Origin: Roseitalea sp.
GTDB taxonomy: Bacteria > Pseudomonadota > Alphaproteobacteria > Rhizobiales > Rhizobiaceae
NCBI GenBank assembly: GCA_017642895.1
Contig: JAEPON010000015.1
Coordinates: forward strand, 34,252-98,251
DNA: 64,000 nucleotides
Direction: 5' to 3'
Part shown: piece after piece, positions 63,009 to 64,000 of the stretch
Numbering within the stretch: the stretch's first letter is position 1
How the letters are laid out: each line of letters starts with the position of its first letter
Program-made: the position numbers and the translations under genes
Notes under the pieces: generated by a model
Database searches by the model: none
Told to the model about the DNA's origin: nothing
The model's input: the letters and a program-made list of their open reading frames with translations, nothing else

Positions 63009-63572
63009 TTAGTGCTGCTGCTGGAACGGGAAGTTGAAGGCACGCAGCAATTCGCGTGCTTCGTCGTCCGTGCTGGCACTCGTACAAACGATGATATCCA
63101 TGCCCCGGACCTGATCGACCTTGTCGTAGTTGATCTCCGGGAAGACGATGTGTTCCTTCAGGCCCATGGCGAAGTTGCCGCGGCCGTCAAAGCTCTTGGG
63201 GTTCAGGCCGCGGAAGTCGCGCACGCGCGGCAGCGCGATGTTGATCAGCCGGTCCATGAACTCGTACATGATGTTGCCGCGCAGCGTCACCTTGGCGCCC
63301 AGCGGCATGTCTTCACGCACCTTGAAGCCGGCGATCGAATTGCGCGCACGGGTCACCACAGCCTTCTGGCCGGTGATCAGCGACAGGTCTTCTGCGGCCG
63401 TTGCCGGGCGCTTTGAATCGGTGGTCGCATCGCCAACGCCCATGTTCACCACGATCTTGGTGACCTTGGGGATTTCCATCAGGTTGGCATATTCGAAACG
63501 CTCGCGCATCTCGCCGCGAATGGCGTCGCGATATTTGGCCTTGAGCCGTGGCTCGTAGGATGTGTCAGCCAT
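63009..63572 (-). CDS. rplE: 50S ribosomal protein L5
   Basis: A 187-residue 5S rRNA-binding protein with [27 protein letters not shown] (core [20 protein letters not shown]), [27 protein letters not shown] (core [19 protein letters not shown]) and a final [16 protein letters not shown]. Its start overlaps the end of rplX by eight bases. Confidence 0.98.
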   Translation of the reverse strand: MADTSYEPRLKAKYRDAIRGEMRERFEYANLMEIPKVTKIVVNMGVGDATTDSKRPATAAEDLSLITGQKAVVTRARNSIAGFKVREDMPLGAKVTLRGNIMYEFMDRLINIALPRVRDFRGLNPKSFDGRGNFAMGLKEHIVFPEINYDKVDQVRGMDIIVCTSASTDDEARELLRAFNFPFQQQH

Positions 63573-63876
63573 CGATCAAATCTCCGGAACGCTTGGCAAA
63601 GCGCACTTTCTTGCCGTCTTCGACGCGGAAGCCCACGCGGGTCGGCTTGCCGTCCTTGGGGTCGGCGATCGCCAGGTTGGACAGGTCGATCGGCGCTTCC
63701 TTGGTGATGATGCCCGCTTCGCGCGCAGCCGTCTGCTTCTGGTGGCGCTTGACCATGTTGATGCCCGATACCAGCGCCTTGCCGTCCTTGGGCATGACCT
63801 GGACGACATTGCCCTTGCGGCCCTTGTCCTTGCCGGCGAGCACGACGACTTCGTCGCCTTTCTTGATCTTCTGCAT
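63565..63876 (-). CDS. rplX: 50S ribosomal protein L24
   Basis: A 103-residue assembly-initiating protein with a KOW motif at the N-terminus ([20 protein letters not shown]) and [29 protein letters not shown], which includes the rplN stop, supplies the ribosome site. It overlaps rplE. Confidence 0.98.
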   Translation of the reverse strand: MQKIKKGDEVVVLAGKDKGRKGNVVQVMPKDGKALVSGINMVKRHQKQTAAREAGIITKEAPIDLSNLAIADPKDGKPTRVGFRVEDGKKVRFAKRSGDLIDG

Positions 63877-63888
63877 AAGACCCGCTCC

Positions 63889-64000
63889 TTACAGCACTTC
63901 GGGGGCCAGCGAGATGATCTTCATGTGCTGCTTGCCGCGCAGTTCACGCGGGACAGGGCCGAAGATACGGGTGCCGACCGGCTCTTTGTTGTTGTTGACC
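63889..64000 (-). CDS. rplN: 50S ribosomal protein L14, C-terminal part only
   Basis: The visible 36 codons end [23 protein letters not shown], preceded by [12 protein letters not shown], the conserved L14 C-terminus. The 5' part lies beyond the right window edge. The stop TAA is at 63889-63891, 12 bases before rplX, confirming the spc operon order. Confidence 0.95.
   Translation of the reverse strand, partial: VNNNKEPVGTRIFGPVPRELRGKQHMKIISLAPEVL

Noticed and set aside
62983..63079. Extended N-terminus of ribosomal protein S14
   Set aside because: The extra 32 residues overlap rplE and do not resemble S14; the ATG at 62983 yields the standard 101-residue protein.

Overview
The window reads as a chromosomal segment of a GC-rich alphaproteobacterium, most likely a member of the Hyphomicrobiales (Rhizobiales). 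The reasons are the purB / DUF1476 / purC / purS / purQ / purL / bolA / grxD / rpsD / murI neighbourhood, a homodimeric NADP isocitrate dehydrogenase, an alphaproteobacterial F1-ATPase inhibitor homologue (DUF1476), an NDUFS4-like complex I protein, a recA promoter carrying a GAAC-N7-GAAC type SOS box, and the order rplN to adk, rpsM, rpsK, rpoA, rplQ. No rRNA operon, insertion sequence, prophage or CRISPR array is visible. The segment is gene-dense, with many 1-8 nt overlaps and abutting convergent stops.

Layout. 1-4661 (minus): an isovaleryl-CoA dehydrogenase cut by the window edge and a fused indolepyruvate ferredoxin oxidoreductase. 4927-9083: three tRNA genes (Arg-UCU, Pro-UGG, Glu-UUC) around small stress and envelope genes. 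9142-13001: a copper-type MerR regulator, a two-gene XdhC pair, an orphan periplasmic binding protein and a P1-family (self-cleaving) peptidase. 13054-16387: rpe, two membrane or secreted proteins of unknown role, and purB. 16390-24450: small secreted proteins and lipoproteins, an aldolase, purC-purS-purQ, and a divergent DUF1127 / MocR-type regulator pair. 24563-28020: purL, bolA, a possible 42-residue membrane microprotein, grxD and a DinB-fold protein. 28098-34151: DUF2332, YtoQ, DUF2461, an MFS exporter, ttcA and a family 39 glycosyltransferase. 34250-42350: rpsD, murI, trmJ, icd, alaS, recA. 42565-46807: psuK-psuG, a Crp/Fnr regulator and an NlpD-like factor. 46916-54872: pcm, surE, serS, an RluC/D-type pseudouridine synthase, fluC/crcB, a flavodoxin, rarA and an HtrA protease. 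55099-64000: the alpha operon and most of the spc operon on the minus strand, running off the right edge inside rplN.

How the genes work together. PurC, PurS/PurQ/PurL and PurB cover the FGAR-to-FGAM, SAICAR-forming and both fumarate-releasing steps of purine synthesis. BolA and monothiol glutaredoxin are the usual iron-sulfur/iron-sensing pair. The ribosomal block, SecY and Adk form one long growth-linked unit, with a separate promoter inferred ahead of rpsM.

The most unusual signal is inside serS (48366-49922). The seryl-tRNA synthetase is 518 residues instead of about 425-430 because roughly 90 residues are inserted in frame just before the [11 protein letters not shown] segment. That stretch is strikingly AT-richer than the rest: I count 152 G+C in the 300 bases 48961-49260, against 39-42 per 60 bases in the best flanking blocks. 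The low-GC tract also extends over some conserved SerRS codons, which suggests import by recombination from a donor serS that already carried the extra domain.
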